Assembly: GCA_947184155.2 (NCBI GenBank)
Contig: CAMXCT020001480.1
Coordinates: 1 to 64,000, forward strand
Source: Cladocopium goreaui
Lineage: Eukaryota > Sar > Dinophyceae > Suessiales > Symbiodiniaceae
Length of the DNA: 64,000 nucleotides
Direction: 5' to 3'
This document shows, piece by piece, positions 60,501-64,000 of the stretch. The notes under the pieces were generated by a model. It was not told the origin of the DNA and did no database searches. It saw nothing but the letters and a program-made list of their open reading frames with translations. The translations under genes were made by a program, and so were the position numbers. Positions within the stretch are counted from its first letter, which is position 1; each line of letters opens with the position of its first letter.

Positions 60501-63392
60501 ATATCAGGGATAGAGCTATAGCGACCCCAACAAAAGGACACAGAAAATTGTAAAATCGAATCCTGAAAGCACGGTATAGTGAACCTTTGCAAAAATATGG
60601 TGGAAACATGGTGAAGTTACCCTCTAATTTTCTGTGGGGGTTCACGAGATTTTACCTTCCACAAAGTCTGGGATGGTAATCATTTGGCTTTTCTTAATCA
60701 TGTCTGTTGTTTCTTATGAATGATGAGTAGTCATAGTTTTTGTTTCCCTCCGAGTGAAAGCGTTGCAGGATATATCTGATGCTAGCGATGGATCGTCCAG
60801 GTTGTCTGGGTTGTCTCAAATCGGGTACATAGCCACCTCATTTTCGCCATTTCGTACCGGACTGAAATGAGGGGGCAAGTGCACCATTTTGGGACATTTG
60901 GGATATGATCTCCATCTACATGTCATGAAAACAGATTGCATAAACACGTCTAGTTCCTTACTTTAATTTAACATAGCTATGGAAAATGGATCATTTCTAG
61001 TGAATTTTCCCCATTAAACTTATTAAACATGTCATTTCTAGTGAATTTTCCCCATTTTTCACATGGTGGATCTTTCCAGTTCCTTTTTTTGTAAACGTTT
61101 AAAACAGAGGCTAGCGCCCGAGGCCGCCGGCCGAGCCAGTGGTGAAGGTCTCCGAGACGCCCGGCCCTGGGCACTACGTGGCGAAGGCCTCGGTTTCGGA
61201 ACGAGGATCCCAGAGATCCGAAAGGATGCCGAGATTTTTTGGGAGATTTGACTTACTTTTTTTTGGGATAATCTACAAACATCCATGAAGTAATTGAACT
61301 TATTTTTTTTTGGGATGATCTACAAAAATCCATGAACTATCACGATTTTTTGGGATACGAACAAATTTTTCTTTGTTTTTTTTGTGAGATTCTAAGTATA
61401 ATTTGTGTGGAGTCCTAATTTTTGGGCATGTTTTTGTTTGGGAATTCGCCAGCAATGGAGATGATAACTGGGAGTTGTTTTTTTCCGATAGAACGGGACT
61501 ATAACTGGAATGGGATAGATTTACCTTCTGGTAGTGAGTGAAAGGTTGCTCAGGAAAATCACATTTTTTTTATAAAGAAAAATCATCGAAGCAAATGTGC
61601 CATGGCTAGAAAAGCGCACTGTTAAACTACAGGAGGGTAATTTACAACCTCAGTTACCACTGGACGATCACCTAGCGCTCTCAGGACTTGTGGATGTACC
61701 ACCAGAATGGAGATCACAGACTCAGCTTGAAAACTGTATGCAGTCAATGACTAATTAGCTTGCCAAAAAGTGGGATTATAAAGTGAAGAAACCCACGTAC
61801 TAAGTGGTTGGGCCACCAAGTAGGGGTTTAACGGTTTAACCATGGAACATTGGGGGTCTGATCAGCAAAACCCTTGGTTTACAATGGTGGAAATTGGGGC
61901 TGAACAGCAGAACTTGGGTTTATCAGGGTTTAAGCAGCCAACAATGGGTGTTTTGACTGGCCAAACTTGAAACATCACACAAAAAGTGGGTTTAACGGCC
62001 AAGACATGATGAGGTTTGGCATCCCAGGCCTGTATATCAGTATGGAAGTGGGTTGCAAGAAAAGAAGTAGGAGATTTTGTCTCCAAAAATGAGGGCAATC
62101 CTTCGGACTTGGGGGTTACTTTCCCTTGCATTTGTGCTGGAATTCCCATATCTGATTTTGCTTATATTATATTTGGCTTGTCTTTAAACCGGGGCACCCC
62201 AAAATCTGATGGTCCATCAGTTCATTATCATTTTCCCATGTGGCTATGAGATAATGGCTATGAGATGGGGTCAATCCCATTGTTGAACCCATACCTTCAA
62301 TGTGAGGCCCCCAAGATAGCTAAGTTGGTGCAAATAACTCCAATTTCACTATGGTTTATGGTACTTATAACGAACTAGTTACTGGGGCGGATCTAAACCA
62401 ACAAACATCACTGGGGGGCCTCCCATACCTTGCCCAATTTTTTCGGTGACTCCAGCAGCCCAATCTGTCGAGGGCATTGCCAATGTCGAAAACCCTCCGA
62501 AGATCTATTCCGCTTTCGCTTCGCAGTCTCGACGAGGGTGCTGAATGCTCAGCAGGGGCAATTGCCAGGAGTTGCTACGCTTTTTTCAAGGATCAACTGG
62601 GACTTCCCTCAGTAAATTTACATGGATAATATATGGGAAATCTCATTATCTGTAGTTCGCCAGGGTGAGGTGTACAGTTGTGGTGCTCCAACGAAACGGA
62701 AACATTTTTCCAAGTGCGACCTGCAGTTTACCAACCAAGATGGCAAGGTGATTCTCCCCGGTCAGTGACTCTACCCTTCGGCAATCAAACATGGCTCGCT
62801 GGATTTCTTCTAACTGTTTACTTCGAAAATTCTCCCAGTTATAAACCGGGAATTTCGCATAGGTGGATTTTTCCAGGCAAAAACAAAAACTTCTGCAGGC
62901 GCACGAAGCACGAGGACAAGTACGCAGCCGAAATGCCCGGACCCGGGCAGTACGTCCCCAGGTGCCTTTGAGTCACTCCCGGCCTCAACATGGGCTTTTT
63001 ATGGGCCTGTCAGTTGATGGTCATTTTCACGGAGAAAATATGAGAAAATGAGGTCTGAAACAGCACCTGAAACCATGGGAAAATGTGGTAAAAGCCTCAT
63101 ATCTTCTGGGATCGACCAGCAAAACCTCACAGGGACGCTGCCAACAAATCCTCGCCCAGGATCAACCGGCGGCCCAACATGCGCGAGTTGCACCCGGAGC
63201 TTCAATACTTCTGCAGCACTGCTGAACGCTTCAAGGAGGACCTGGGGTGACCTGGGTTATTTTCACAGCAATTTTCACTACAAAATGAACCAATGGATAG
63301 ATCCATTGGGATCCGTTGAGGACGAAGCGGCGGTGGTGGCCAGCAAGCTTCCCGGACCGGGGGCATATGGCCTGGCTGACGTCAAGAGACAG
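57543..63392 (+). CDS. PGPG-repeat (SHIPPO/STPGR-like) protein, gene B, multi-exon, continues past window
   Basis: Inferred exons are 57543-57599, 60126-60202, 61115-61192, 62456-62537 (or from 62459), 62678-62747, 62899-62961, 63160-63238 and 63321-63392, with a GT donor at 63393. PGPGxY-type motifs are SAGPGQYDAHKAG, ETPGPGHYVAKAS, EMPGPGQYVPR and LPGPGAYGLADVKRQ. Exon phases agree at the joins between exons, which supports one gene. Most donors are GT. The intron before 63321 has GAGGAC at both ends, so its exact join is ambiguous and may use a GA donor. The start is not identified. A role in flagellar or cortical microtubules is likely from the family. Confidence 0.65.
58328..58431. mobile_element. 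TA-flanked palindromic element, family 1
   Basis: 104 bp from TACCCTTTGGTAATTTAACA to TTTACCAGAGGGTA. This is the best-preserved copy, and its arms pair over most of their length. Confidence 0.85.
58438..58549. mobile_element. MITE-like element, TIR family 2, copy 2
   Basis: TGGGTTTGTCTGAAAA at the left and TTTTCAGACACAGCCA at the right. It lies seven bases from the family 1 element. Confidence 0.6.
58600..59110. repeat. Intronic TA-rich tracts
   Basis: Short TA microsatellites at 58612-58632 and 58990-59095. Otherwise featureless intron of gene B. Confidence 0.6.
59270..59374. mobile_element. TA-flanked palindromic element, family 1 variant
   Basis: The ends match family 1 (TACCCTCTGGTAAATTAACA to CTACTGGAGGGTA). 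The internal arms differ, with CATAGACCCTG pairing with CAGGGTCTATG. Confidence 0.75.
59631..59755. mobile_element. Inverted-repeat element, family 3
   Basis: AACCTAAACTGGAGGTACCT pairs, with mismatches, with the complement of CAGTACCCCCAGTTTAGGTA. Arms are about 30 bp and the loop about 60 bp. Confidence 0.55.
60250..60356. mobile_element. TA-flanked palindromic element, family 1
   Basis: The left end is decayed (TTTCCCTCCGGTAAACGTTT). The right end, AGTTTACCAGAGGGTA, is intact. It starts about 50 bp after the exon ending at 60202. Confidence 0.7.
61522..61639. mobile_element. TA-flanked palindromic element, family 1 (diverged)
   Basis: TACCTTCTGGTAGT at the left and AAACTACAGGAGGGTA at the right. 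The middle is diverged. Confidence 0.55.
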
Positions 63393-64000
63393 GTGGGGAG
63401 CCTCGCAGCTGGCATCGCAAAATGGGGGAATTCGCCACAAAACTAACCATCAGACATGGGAAATCCATGAAAATCATGGGGAATTCACAATCAATCGGAA
63501 AATCATGCGGATTTTTTTTTAGCCACAGAAAAAGTGTCTCATGTTTCAATGGATTTGAGCACCAAACAATTGAGATCAACCATCCAACATGGATGTGAAT
63601 GGGTTAAATCAACCTGGCATTCTGCTTTCACATCCCAAACATGTTGGCAGCATGGTGGCCATGTTTCGATGTGTATGGCCTTTTGGGGGTTACTTGGTGT
63701 CGGCTGACGTGCAAGGGCAAGTCATGTGACTGAAGCCCCTAAAACTTCTCAGTCCTGCTGCACACAGATGTCTTGCTGGGAAACTATGAATGTCTGCCGG
63801 TTTTTCCATCCTGTCATATTCATATTTCGTTGGTGAATACTAGTGAATACCACTGTTGCATTGAACAAACTTGTTCAAACTTCTGGGAAGTTATTCATTT
63901 GCGACACTGCAAAGTTTCACCGGCTTTTGCCGGTAAAACCATGGCAAAATGATGGTAAAACCCCATGATTTTCATTGGCAAATCTGGCAAAACCCCCCTA
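63393..64000. other. Intron of gene B running off the window
   Basis: AT-rich intron after the GT donor at 63393. No further exon is recognised before the end of the window. Confidence 0.4.

Overview
The window looks like dinoflagellate nuclear DNA, most likely from a symbiodiniacean-type species. Three things point there. Host genes are split into short GC-rich exons lying in long AT-rich introns. Several inferred splice donors are GC or GA rather than GT. The retroelement proteins (a Gag/RT/RNase H/methyltransferase/tyrosine-recombinase set and a very long copia-type element) are of the kind abundant in dinoflagellates. Nothing bacterial or viral in layout is present: no operons of ordinary genes, no rRNA, no CRISPR.

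Layout. 1-8.3 kb is repeat-rich: a 151-bp tandem array, a 47-bp tandem array, a 348-bp fold-back element, a broken reading frame at 4.7-5.4 kb, and an intact 141-residue member of a small protein family (7614-8039). 8318-19622 is a full LTR retrotransposon of the Ty1/copia type. Its two 565-bp LTRs differ at one base, and it has a 5-bp target duplication, a primer-binding site, a polypurine tract, Gag-protease, a broken integrase, RT-RNase H, and about 4 kb of extra sequence before the 3' LTR carrying a coiled-coil ORF and a small membrane ORF. 19.6-24.3 kb holds two more copies of the small protein family (one broken, one intact, both on the minus strand) and a tRNA-derived SINE with a 21-bp target duplication. 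24.3-35 kb is mostly non-coding, with a poly-Asp-like trinucleotide array, fragments of coding sequence and an RNase H-domain remnant.

From about 35 kb to the end, three host genes lie on the plus strand: a PGPG-repeat (SHIPPO/STPGR-like) gene at about 35.0-40.2 kb, a class I SAM-dependent methyltransferase gene with exons at 41.8, 43.2, 52.2 and 53.7 kb, and a second PGPG-repeat gene at 57.5-63.4 kb and beyond. Exon phases agree at nearly every join that could be tested. Their introns carry a family of roughly 105-bp TA-flanked palindromes and a second TIR family.

The main find is a 7.6-kb tyrosine-recombinase retrotransposon (43433-51074) inserted in a (TA)n tract inside an intron of the methyltransferase gene. 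Its split direct repeats are arranged A1-ORFs-B1-A2-B2, all sharing an ATG core. It has four staggered, overlapping 5' frames. Its polyprotein joins RT, RNase H, a DNA-methyltransferase-like domain, a canonical 2A-type ribosome-skipping motif (DIEENPGP) and a tyrosine recombinase in one frame.
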